Positions 17,258 through 25,055 of a stretch of 64,000 nucleotides of DNA are shown piece by piece (positions within the stretch are counted from its first letter, which is position 1; each line of letters opens with the position of its first letter). Position numbers and translations under genes: made by a program. This stretch comes from Deltaproteobacteria bacterium. Lineage in GTDB: Bacteria > Myxococcota_A > Polyangia > Nannocystales > Nannocystaceae. A model generated the notes under the pieces. The model saw nothing but the letters and a program-made list of their open reading frames with translations. It searched no databases and was not told the DNA's origin. The stretch covers positions 1,116,001 through 1,180,000 of the forward strand of contig JADJEE010000002.1 in assembly GCA_016709225.1 (NCBI GenBank), read 5' to 3'.

Positions 17258-18325
17258 ATGTTGGCGCTGCAGCTCGATGACGCGGGCCGCCCCGTGCGGG
17301 CCCATGACCCTGCGGGCCTGCTCGCGTGGCAGCTGCAGTGGAACGGCGACGCGCTCGCGCACGCGTGGCTTCGGCTGCCCGATCGCGACGATGCGATCGA
17401 GCTGGCGCCGTTGGCCGGCGACGACCTCCTGCTCGGACGCTGCGATCGCCTGTTGCACCGCGGCAGTGCGATCGCGAGCATGAGCGCGGTCGCGTGGGCG
17501 GCCCCGACGCGGATCCCCGCGGTCGATCGCCCGGGTGCGCTGCCGCCGGGCGCGGGCACCTGCGTGCTCGACCTGGTGGCCACGCTCGCGCGCCACGCCG
17601 GCGTACCCGGTCTGCGCTACCGCGGGCCCTACCCCACCCCCGCGCTGTTCGAGTCGCTGCGCCACAGCTTCACGATCGACGGCGACGAGACGCACGCACG
17701 TCAGTGCTTCGACGACGCGCTCGAGCACGCCGCGTGGCGCGGACGGATCGTCGAGCCCGACATCAGCTTCGTGCCCACGCCCCATCATCGCAGCTGGCCC
17801 GCGCCCGGCATCTGCCTGCAGCGACGCGACGGGATCGATCGCGCGTGGATCGACGGCCGTCCCTACGACGCCGGCGATCCGACCCACGCGCTCGTGCCCG
17901 ACGACGACGGCGGCGTGATCGCATGCGTCCGCGTCGGCGGCGAGCGACTCGGCGAGGTCGCGCGACTCGATCGCGACGGCGTGCCGCGGGGCCCGATCGC
18001 GCGGGCCCTGCCATTTCCCCCGGAGCTGCTCGGCCTCGAGCTACCGCCCGCGCTCGTCGAGGTGCTCGCGCAGGTGCTCGCCGCGGCCGCACCGGCACCC
18101 GTGCGCGACGCCGTGCGCAGCTTCATCGAGGGCAGCACGCTGCGCTTCGACGACCTCGGCCTCGCGCTCGCGAGCGCCGAGCCGGGCGAGCTGCGGGTCC
18201 ACGCCGCGCTGGCAGAGCCCGTGAGCACGGCAGCGGGATCGCGCTCGCTCGCGATGCTCGCGGCGGTGCTGCAGGGGCCGGTGCTGCGCGGCGTGCAGCG
18301 GCAGCTCGCCGACGGTGGCCGATGA
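17258..18325 (+). CDS. Uncharacterised conserved-looking protein
   Basis: A 355-residue soluble protein with no signal peptide or membrane helix. The first ~75 residues look like one compact domain (AWQLQWNGDALAHAWLRLPD), and the middle contains CVLDLVATLARHAGVPGLRYRGPYP and DEPDISFVPTPHHRSW-like segments rich in His, Trp and Pro. Codon bias matches its neighbours, so it is a genuine gene, but I do not recognise the family and no motif points to an activity. It is divergent from the esterase gene and directly followed by an aspartokinase remnant on the same strand. Confidence 0.7.
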   Translation: MLALQLDDAGRPVRAHDPAGLLAWQLQWNGDALAHAWLRLPDRDDAIELAPLAGDDLLLGRCDRLLHRGSAIASMSAVAWAAPTRIPAVDRPGALPPGAGTCVLDLVATLARHAGVPGLRYRGPYPTPALFESLRHSFTIDGDETHARQCFDDALEHAAWRGRIVEPDISFVPTPHHRSWPAPGICLQRRDGIDRAWIDGRPYDAGDPTHALVPDDDGGVIACVRVGGERLGEVARLDRDGVPRGPIARALPFPPELLGLELPPALVEVLAQVLAAAAPAPVRDAVRSFIEGSTLRFDDLGLALASAEPGELRVHAALAEPVSTAAGSRSLAMLAAVLQGPVLRGVQRQLADGGR

Positions 18326-18336
18326 GCCGATGAGCA

Positions 18337-18477
18337 CGGCGCATCCCGCACTGCATCGCCGAGGCGGACGTCAACGCGGAGATGACGACCTTCGGCACGG
18401 GCAGCATCAACTTCACCGTGGTCATCGACGACGCCGACATCGCCAAGGTGGTGCCGGTGCTGCACCGCGGCTGCTCG
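18337..18477 (+). pseudogene. Remnant of an aspartate kinase C-terminal ACT domain
   Basis: A ~45-residue stretch in one frame (ATG at 18382 is internal) reads IAEADVNAEMTTFGTGSINF, then TVVIDDADIAKVVPVLHR. This matches the final ACT-domain strand and helix of bacterial aspartokinases (VNV.MI..G.S..NI.FVV...D...AV..LH). There is no start, no kinase domain, and the frame has a stop at 18331-18333 just upstream. It lies between two real genes, so it is best explained as a decayed 3' end left by a deletion or rearrangement. It is not predicted to make a functional product. Confidence 0.6.
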
Positions 18478-18501
18478 AAGGTGGATGCGACCGGTCGTGC
18501 G

Positions 18502-20490
18502 CTAGCGGCGGCGACGGAGGTCGAACACCGGCGCGTGAATCTTCGCGCCCTCGAGGTGCAACGACTGGCAGTCGGGTGCGGGCGCGCCTTCGAGCTGGGC
18601 GTCGGGCGCCGACGGATCCGCCAGCCGTGCGCACAGTGTGTAGTCGCCTTCGGGCAGGGTGAACTGCGGGGCGATCAGCTCCCAGCTCGCGTCGATGCCG
18701 TCGGTGCTCACCGCGGACATGGTGATGGTGCGGTTCACGTCGGGGTCGTAGACGTAGCGGAACTCGTCGGCGTGCAGCTCGTAGATCGAGTGGTCGAGTC
18801 GGATCTCGGGCCGCACGTCGGCGTCGCGGCTGGGATCGACGTGCAGCTGCACCTGCGCGTCGGCGCCCGCACGCACGACGACCACGGCACGCGTCGGCAC
18901 CACGGCGGCGCAGTCGTAGACGCAGTCACGCACGAACTCGACCGCGTAGGTGCCTGCGCTGACGGTCGGCGATTCGAACGTGCCGCCGGCCGTGGTCGCG
19001 AGCGCGATCGCGAGCTCGCTGTCGAGCGCCTGCACGCGCACGGTGCCGTGCTCGGGCCACTTGCCACGGTGCACGGAGCCCGACACGGTGCCGCCGGCGG
19101 TGAGTCGGAGCTCGAGCTCGACATCGGTGTCACCGGCCGGAACCCGCACCAGTCGCGCCCGCTGTCCACCTTCGTGCAGCGCCCAGATCATCACGTCGTC
19201 GGCCGCGATCGGCATCGCGAACTCGCCGCGTTCGTCGGTCTCGGCCACGTGGTCGACCTCGAAGACCTCGTTGGCTTCGATCGCGCCGTCGGCGATGACG
19301 ATGGCGCGCGCGACCGGCACGCCGTGGACGTCGACGACGCGACCCTGCAGCTCGCGCAGTGCGGTCGCGTCTGCGGTGGTGGTACCGCCGCACTCGTAGT
19401 CGTTGCCGTCGAGCTCCGATGCGAGCGCCGCGAGGCGATACATCTCGGTGATGGCGGCGCGATACTCGTGAGCGTCCGGCGGCGACACCAGCGAGCGCCC
19501 GCACGGCAGCTCCATGATGTGGAACGCGGCCGCGGGCACGGCTTCGGCCATGGGCGCGGCGAGCTGGGCTCGCGGCCGCGGGGTCGCGCGCGGCACCTGC
19601 GGCACCGCGGCCGGTGGCATCGATCGCGGCGGTGCTGCGGCGACGACCCGCGGTGAGGCCGGGGGCGGCGCGGGTGGGTCGTGGGCCTCGACGGCCCGCG
19701 ACGACGCCGTCGCACCGGCGACGACCGCGACACCGGTCGCGGCCGCGAGCGCACAGCAGACCACGGCGGCGACCGGCAGCGATCGCGTCACCCGCGTGCG
19801 TGCGGCCGCGCGGGGCTGCATGCGCAGCGTCTGCAGCACGGCACACGCGGCGGCTTCGCGCGATCGCTTCGGTGCGAGCTGCACCGCGAGCATGCGCTCG
19901 ATGTCACCGCGCAGGCGCTTGCGACCACGACTGAGGCGTTGCTCGACCGCCGCGACCGAGAGTCCGAGCGACTCGGCGACCTCGTGGATGGATTGCTCCT
20001 CGAGATAGTAGGTCACCAGCACGTCGCGATAGCGCGAGGGCAAGCCGTGCAGCGCCGCACGCACGAGCGCGGCCTGTTCGCGCGCCGCCGTGTGCTCCTC
20101 GACCTCTGCGGGCGCGCTCGCGGGGCCGTGACGCGACGCCAGTGGCTCGGGCCGCAGCCGTCGCCGTGCGTTGCGGGCGAGGTTGCGCGCGATGCCGCAG
20201 ACCCACGCGCGCAGCCGCGAGGCATCGCGGAGCTCGTCGAGCTTGGTCCACGCGGTGACGAACGCCTCCTGGGCGATGTCGTCGGCCTGACCGGCGTCGC
20301 CGAGCACCACGAACGCCGCGGCGAGCACGGCACGGTGGTGGCGCTGGATCAGCGGGCCGAAGGCATCGAGGCGACCGCCACGCGCCGCATCGAACAGTGC
20401 GGGGTCGGACTGCGGGGCCTCGTGGGGCGCGCCCTCGTCGGCGGTTCGGCGGGCGCGAAGTGCAGCGGGCGGGTGCGGCGGGCTCGTCAC
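18502..20490 (-). CDS. ECF sigma factor fused to a membrane anchor and exported domain
   Basis: A 662-residue fusion. Residues ~25-190 are an ECF sigma factor: region 2 with DAGQADDIAQEAFVTAWTKL and WVCGIARNLARNARRR, region 4 with LPSRYRDVLVTYYLEEQS and SVAAVEQRLSRGRKRLRG. A transmembrane helix follows (PVAAVVCCALAAATGVAVVA, near 225-250), then a Pro/Ala linker and a ~350-residue exported part. That part contains a carboxypeptidase-regulatory-like beta domain (LQGRVVDVHGVPVARAIV, then ETDERGEFAMPI) and further beta-rich modules. The GTG at 20490 gives a normal sigma N-terminus. Membrane tethering implies control by proteolysis or by signals sensed outside, but that is inference. Confidence 0.82.
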   Translation of the reverse strand: MTSPPHPPAALRARRTADEGAPHEAPQSDPALFDAARGGRLDAFGPLIQRHHRAVLAAAFVVLGDAGQADDIAQEAFVTAWTKLDELRDASRLRAWVCGIARNLARNARRRLRPEPLASRHGPASAPAEVEEHTAAREQAALVRAALHGLPSRYRDVLVTYYLEEQSIHEVAESLGLSVAAVEQRLSRGRKRLRGDIERMLAVQLAPKRSREAAACAVLQTLRMQPRAAARTRVTRSLPVAAVVCCALAAATGVAVVAGATASSRAVEAHDPPAPPPASPRVVAAAPPRSMPPAAVPQVPRATPRPRAQLAAPMAEAVPAAAFHIMELPCGRSLVSPPDAHEYRAAITEMYRLAALASELDGNDYECGGTTTADATALRELQGRVVDVHGVPVARAIVIADGAIEANEVFEVDHVAETDERGEFAMPIAADDVMIWALHEGGQRARLVRVPAGDTDVELELRLTAGGTVSGSVHRGKWPEHGTVRVQALDSELAIALATTAGGTFESPTVSAGTYAVEFVRDCVYDCAAVVPTRAVVVVRAGADAQVQLHVDPSRDADVRPEIRLDHSIYELHADEFRYVYDPDVNRTITMSAVSTDGIDASWELIAPQFTLPEGDYTLCARLADPSAPDAQLEGAPAPDCQSLHLEGAKIHAPVFDLRRRR

Positions 20491-20916
20491 GACGACGTGT
20501 GTCGCCAGCCTTCCACGACCTGACGCTCGCCGTGGTTCCCGCGGCGGTCGCCGTCGTCGCCGCGTGGGCGGTCGTTCTACCGTTCTACCGTGGGTGCCGT
20601 ACGGGCCCGCGCACGCTCCGGCGCCTGCAGCGGATCGAACCCCACCGACGAGGTCGAGGTGCGGGCGGTGCCAGGCGATGTCGAACACCCCTTCTCGGTC
20701 GCGCAGTTTCTCTTCTCCGGCAAGGCGAACCCCACCGTCAGCGACTTCGGTGCGCCCGCGATGATCCGTCGACCGCAACGTCAGCTACGCCTGCCGGCGG
20801 CAGCGCGGTCGCACGCATCAGCGACGCGCCGCCGATCCCGTGAGTCAGCAACGCGCGCAACACGGCCGCCCGTGATCAGGCGCTGCAGCGCGCGGCCGTG
20901 GTAGCGTCCATCGGTC
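20491..20916 (+). other. 426-base intergenic region between divergent genes
   Basis: No gene can be supported here. It must contain the promoters of the sigma-fusion gene (leftward) and of the envelope-protein gene at 20917 (rightward). The only pattern I see is an 8-base tandem duplication GTTCTACC at 20574-20589. A short + frame around 20640-20760 reads somewhat protein-like (VEVRAVPGDVEHPFSVAQF) but has no start context, partner or recognisable homology, so it is not called. Confidence 0.4.
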
Positions 20917-21966
20917 GTGACGCTGGTGGCCACGATCGCGTTGGCGCTGCACGGGCTGCTCGGGCCGCCGGACGTCGTCGTGGCCCAAAGCCCGGGCGAT
21001 GACGATCCGCTCGAGCTCACGTGGTCGGCGCCCGATGGTTGTCCCGATGCAGCGCAGGTGCGTGAGCACGTACAACGCCGTGCCGGTACCACGGCGCTGC
21101 GTCGGACGCTGGCGCGCGGACGCATCGAGCGGCTCGACGACAGCACGTGGATGCTCGAGCTGGTGCTGGAAGGTGACGACGGCGCCTTTCGACGCGAGCT
21201 CCGCGGCACCTCGTGCGAGGCCCTCACCGCCGCAGCCGGCCTGCTGATCGCGGTTGCCGCCGATCCGACCACACGGTCGGGCGCACCGCCGGACGAAGCC
21301 GCGCCGCCCCTCGGCTCGCAGGTCGACGAGGACATCACGAACCCGCCTGCCGTCACCAGCGCGGCTCCGCCGTCGCGGCCACCGCCCACGCCACGAGCCA
21401 GCGACACGCGCGCGCCGGTCGAGACGTCGATGCGAACGCGCACGCGCGGCGTGGATGCAGCACTGCGCGTCGACATCGGCGGGCAGTTCCTCCGCGTGTT
21501 GCCGGCGATCGCCGACGCGAGCTTCGGCGGCGCGCTGGCGGTGCGGTGGCCGCGGGCCCGCGCCGAGCTGCGCGGGCGCTATCTGCCGGGCCAACGCAGC
21601 CGCTACGCCGACCGTCCGAGCCTCGGCGGCGTGATCGACCTCTGGACCCTCGGCGCCTCGGGCTGCTACGCCCCGCGATGGCAACGGCTCGAGTTCCCGA
21701 TCTGCGCGGGAATCGAGCTCGGCATGATGCGAGGGCGCAGCTTCGGCGCGATCGACAACCGCGATGCCGCGGCGTTGTTCGCCGCCCTGCCCCTCGACGC
21801 AGCGCTGGTGTGGTCGCCGATCCGCCGCGTGGGACTGCTCGCGGGACTGGGCGTCAGCCCGACCCTGCGTCGCCCCGGCTTCCATGTGCGCGACCTCGAT
21901 CCCGTGTTCGTCGCGGCCCCGGTCGCCGTGCGCGTGGCGGCCGGGCTCGAGGTGCGATTTCCGTGA
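20917..21966 (+). CDS. Secreted outer-membrane-type protein of an ECF-linked envelope module
   Basis: A 349-residue protein with a signal peptide (ends VVVAQS, ~residue 25). The N-terminal domain begins LTWSAPDGCPDAAQVREHV, a pattern shared with the protein at 29705 (LRWRGLDGCPDLMRLSAEI). A Pro-rich linker is followed by a ~170-residue C-terminal part of alternating beta strands ending in AAGLEVRFP, as expected for an outer-membrane barrel. The start is GTG at 20917. Its stop overlaps the GTG of the sigma-fusion gene by 4 bases (GTGA), so the two are coupled. No biochemical role is known to me. Confidence 0.78.
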   Translation: MTLVATIALALHGLLGPPDVVVAQSPGDDDPLELTWSAPDGCPDAAQVREHVQRRAGTTALRRTLARGRIERLDDSTWMLELVLEGDDGAFRRELRGTSCEALTAAAGLLIAVAADPTTRSGAPPDEAAPPLGSQVDEDITNPPAVTSAAPPSRPPPTPRASDTRAPVETSMRTRTRGVDAALRVDIGGQFLRVLPAIADASFGGALAVRWPRARAELRGRYLPGQRSRYADRPSLGGVIDLWTLGASGCYAPRWQRLEFPICAGIELGMMRGRSFGAIDNRDAAALFAALPLDAALVWSPIRRVGLLAGLGVSPTLRRPGFHVRDLDPVFVAAPVAVRVAAGLEVRFP

Positions 21967-23255
21967 CAGACTACCCGGGAGCCGGAGACTGCGAGGGCGG
22001 ACCGGTGGAGCTCTTGGATCGGATCGCGAGCGACGATGGGGGCGCGGCTGCGTTCGCCGCCCTGTATCGCGAGCACTTCGGCTTCGTCTACGCGTGCCTA
22101 TTGCGCCTCGGGGTCCCGCGCGCCAGCGTCGAGGACGCCGTCCAAGACGTGTTCGTGACGGTGCATCGCCGTCTCGGCGAGTTCGAGGGCCGTAGCTCGC
22201 TGCGCAGTTGGTTGTTCGGCATCGTGCGACGGGTCGCGTTCCGACATCGCCGCAGCGCGTCGCGTGCCGAGCACAAGCTGCGGGCGCTGGCGGTCGAACC
22301 GACCGACCGCGACGATCCACAATCGTCGCTCGAGCAGGCGCAGCGCGGCGCGCTGTTGCTGCGCGCGCTTGCCGACCTCGACGACGACAAGCGCACCGCA
22401 CTCACGCTGCACGTCTTCGAAGGCCTCTCGGGCCCCGAGCTCGCGAAGTTCCTCGGCATCCAGCTCGACACCGCCTACTCTCGCATCAAGTCGGCGCGGC
22501 GCGAGCTGCAGCGCGCATTGGCACGACGCGGCGTCACCGCGGACGCCGAGGAACTGGTCGCCGACGCCAAGGGCAGCACCGCGGCGACACCTGCGACCGC
22601 GCGCCGCGTCGCGGCGGTGCTGGCCATGCGGCTCGGCAACCCAGCCCAAGTGACCGCGACCACCGCGGTCGCGGCCGCGAGTGCGTGGCTCGGCGCAAAG
22701 GGCATCGGCGTGCTCGCGGCGCTCGCGATCGGCATCACCGCGACCGTCGTCACCCGCCGAGCGAGCGCGCCGTCACCCACGCCTGCACTCGCGGCCGTGG
22801 CCGCACCCGCGCCGACGCCGGCGACGATCGAGGATGCGCCGCCGCTGCCGGCCGAGCTCGCACCCGTGGGCGTCGTGGGTGCCCCGGTGCGATCGCCCGC
22901 ACCCGGCGCCGCGACTCCGACGACGCCGGCGCGCGCAAGCCCGCCGGGCAATGCCCCCACCGACGCACTCGCGGCTGCGCTCGCCGCCGAGGTGGAGCAG
23001 ATCTCAGCGGTGAAGGCCGCCATCGATCGCGACGACCCGGAGGCCGCACTCGCGCTGCTGGCCGAGCACGTCCGACGTTTTCCGGATGGTCAGCTCGCGA
23101 GCGAGCGCGAGGGTTACCGCGCGATCGCCCTGTGTCGCGCGGGGCGACGCGCGGCCGGCCGCGGCGAGGCCCGGGTGTTCGTGGGCCGACACCCGCGCTC
23201 GCCGCTGGTCGCCCGCGTGTCGCAGGACTGCGAGCTCGCAGCACCCACGCGCTGA
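21963..23255 (+). CDS. ECF sigma factor fused to membrane helix and TPR-like domain
   Basis: A 430-residue fusion. Residues ~15-185 are an ECF sigma factor (SVEDAVQDVFVTVHRRLGEF, then SLRSWLFGIVRRVAFRHRR; region 4 GPELAKFLGIQLDTAYSRIK). A transmembrane helix follows near residues 240-262 (GIGVLAALAIGITATVV), a Pro/Ala linker, and a C-terminal ~90-residue helical repeat (ALALLAEHVRRFPDGQLASE, then CRAGRRAAGRGEARVFVGRH) like the YbgF/BamD TPR fold. The paralogous module at 29.7-32.2 kb encodes the sigma and membrane-TPR parts as two genes. The TPR part should face the periplasm and could act as a built-in anti-sigma or sensor. Confidence 0.85.
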   Translation: MTDYPGAGDCEGGPVELLDRIASDDGGAAAFAALYREHFGFVYACLLRLGVPRASVEDAVQDVFVTVHRRLGEFEGRSSLRSWLFGIVRRVAFRHRRSASRAEHKLRALAVEPTDRDDPQSSLEQAQRGALLLRALADLDDDKRTALTLHVFEGLSGPELAKFLGIQLDTAYSRIKSARRELQRALARRGVTADAEELVADAKGSTAATPATARRVAAVLAMRLGNPAQVTATTAVAAASAWLGAKGIGVLAALAIGITATVVTRRASAPSPTPALAAVAAPAPTPATIEDAPPLPAELAPVGVVGAPVRSPAPGAATPTTPARASPPGNAPTDALAAALAAEVEQISAVKAAIDRDDPEAALALLAEHVRRFPDGQLASEREGYRAIALCRAGRRAAGRGEARVFVGRHPRSPLVARVSQDCELAAPTR

Positions 23256-23288
23256 CAGAAACCCCCACGACCGGAGACCACAGTTCGC

Positions 23289-23954
23289 ATGCAAGCTTGG
23301 CAAACATCGCAGTCATGGGTTGGTCGCGGGGGTCGCTGTTGGGCACTCGCGCTGCTGTGGGTCGGGTGCGTCGGCCCCTCGAAGGAGATCGGCGTCAGCG
23401 CGACAACGGTCGGTTCGAGCTCGGCGTCCGACGGCGACAACACCTCATCCTCGGGGATGGAGTCGTCGAGCACGGCGACGGGCACGACCACCGGCGAAGC
23501 ATCGAGCTCGGCCACTGCGACCACCAGCAACGCCGAGAGCGGCAGCGAAAGCGCCAGCGAGACCACGGCGGGCCTTCCGACCACCTGCGAGGCGGCGCAG
23601 TCCGAAGCCGAGTGCTCAGCGGTCGACAGCGCGCTCGAGACCTGCGCGTGGGTGCCAACGATCGTCGTCGCCGGTGGCACGTGCGACGTGGTCGAGACCG
23701 GCTTCGAGGGCGAGTGCGTGCTGGCGTCGGCGGCCGATGGCTGCCAAGGCGCGGGCGACTCGACCTGCCCCGATGGACTCACGCGGGTGTACTTCAACCT
23801 GCTGGGCCTCGAGATCGGCGCGGTCGAGTTGGTCGCGCTCGACGACGCATTCGAGTGCGAAGCCGCCGCGGCCGGCTTCGAGCCCTGCACGATGATCCCA
23901 GGGGACCCCGTCACCTACGAACCGCCGGAGTGCGGTTGCGCGTGCCCGCAGTGA
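23289..23954 (+). CDS. Lipoprotein with Ser/Thr-rich linker and Cys-rich domain
   Basis: A 221-residue lipoprotein: signal with lipobox WVGC near residue 27, then a ~65-residue Ser/Thr/Gly/Glu linker (SSSTATGTTTGEASS), then a ~125-residue domain with about a dozen cysteines, probably disulfide-bonded outside the cell. It lies 33 bases after the sigma-fusion gene on the same strand and is likely the third gene of the module. The long flexible linker suggests surface display. No family recognised. Confidence 0.8.
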   Translation: MQAWQTSQSWVGRGGRCWALALLWVGCVGPSKEIGVSATTVGSSSASDGDNTSSSGMESSSTATGTTTGEASSSATATTSNAESGSESASETTAGLPTTCEAAQSEAECSAVDSALETCAWVPTIVVAGGTCDVVETGFEGECVLASAADGCQGAGDSTCPDGLTRVYFNLLGLEIGAVELVALDDAFECEAAAAGFEPCTMIPGDPVTYEPPECGCACPQ

Positions 23955-23957
23955 CGC

Positions 23958-23981
23958 GATGATCCGATGATCCGATGATCC
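23958..23981 (+). repeat. Three perfect tandem copies of the octamer GATGATCC
   Basis: GATGATCC is repeated three times without a gap, starting four bases after the TGA of the lipoprotein gene. It is outside coding sequence. It could be slippage-generated; nothing indicates a regulatory role. Confidence 0.85.
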
Positions 23982-24353
23982 GCGGCTGCGATCGACACTC
24001 GTTGCGCGCATCGAAGGCGGGGCCGTGAACCCCCAGTCCGTCTCCGCCGGCGAACCAAGGATTTTCCTGTCCGGTCCGGCGACGGTGCGCACTGAGGTCC
24101 TCGGCACCGGTGACGATGGACACGCGACTCGAACTCCCGACGCAACGCACCCCGCGACCGGGCGTAGGACACTCGCGTCGACACCCGCGATGGGCGCGAT
24201 CCATCGCACGCGCTCGAGACTCGGCCGTGCTGATCCCGTGGCTCGCGCTCTGCCACCGGGAAGTGGCGCGGCTTCGAGTCCCAACGGTAGCGACGTCGGG
24301 GCCGGCACCACGGCGTTGCTCGGCCGAGGGCGTCGCGGTAGCTTCGTGCGGCG
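23982..24353. other. Intergenic stretch of ~370 bases without a supported gene
   Basis: Open frames exist on both strands but have the composition of chance frames in GC-rich DNA and no start context or homology I can recognise. The segment around 24127-24145 on the minus strand looks weakly like a tRNA T-loop, but the arms do not pair. A promoter for the membrane gene at 24354 should be here; no clear element is visible. Confidence 0.4.
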
Positions 24354-24875
24354 ATGATGGGAACGCAACGGGTCGCGCTTCGTCACCAAGGCCGTGAGCT
24401 CGTCGTGGCCTCGGACGACGCGGCCGTGGTGTTCTCGTCGTCGGTCGGCGATGAACCGCGGCGGGTCGAGTTCGCCGCGATCCGATCCGTGCGGGTCGCA
24501 CGGATCGGGACGCTCGAGGCCTGCGTCCTCACGCTCGCCGATGGCACCGAGCGGACGATCGCCACCGACGATCGCAGCTGCCGAGCCGACTACGCCGGGT
24601 TCGTGCGCGGGCTGTTCGCTCGCCTACACCCGCGCGGCATCGCGTTCATCGCCGGGTCGTGGTTGGTGATCGCGATCGCCGTCTCGGCGTGTGCTGCGAT
24701 CGGGATCCTCGCCGCCCTCGCCTACGCCGGCGTGCTCGACCTGCCTTTCTCGCGCACTCGCATGCTCGTCACGATGGTCGTCACCACGCTCGCTTGCCCT
24801 GCGGTCGTGCTGCAGGCCCGCCCGCGATCGCTGCGCAGCGCCGACGAGCTCGACGCCAAGCTCCCCAAGCCGTGA
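24354..24875 (+). CDS. Small membrane protein, PH-like N-terminus
   Basis: A 173-residue protein. The first ~90 residues are a soluble beta-rich domain (VASDDAAVVFSSSVGDEPRR, then IGTLEACVLTLADGTERTI) resembling a small PH-like domain; two transmembrane helices follow (residues ~100-125 and ~133-153) and a short polar tail. The start has two adjacent Met codons. It stands alone between intergenic stretches. Function unknown. Confidence 0.68.
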   Translation: MMGTQRVALRHQGRELVVASDDAAVVFSSSVGDEPRRVEFAAIRSVRVARIGTLEACVLTLADGTERTIATDDRSCRADYAGFVRGLFARLHPRGIAFIAGSWLVIAIAVSACAAIGILAALAYAGVLDLPFSRTRMLVTMVVTTLACPAVVLQARPRSLRSADELDAKLPKP

Positions 24876-25055
24876 ACTCCGGCGCGCGCGCCGTGGAACA
24901 CGCGCGACTCGCGTCGCGATCGTGCTTCGATGGCAGCCTACTCGTGCACCCCGCAGCCCTCGACCTCTCCTCGCGGGCACAGGCCTCGCGCTCGAGGTGC
25001 AGATGTCGACGAGCCTTGCCGTGCAGCTGTGCCCCGCGCCGCCCCCTTCGAGCGA

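Noticed and set aside
20590..20904. A short protein-coding gene or remnant on the plus strand
   Set aside because: One segment looks mildly protein-like, but there is no start context, ribosome site or recognisable similarity.
24110..24160. A tRNA gene, because of a GTTCGAGTC-like stretch on the minus strand
   Set aside because: Stem arms do not pair and no cloverleaf is possible.
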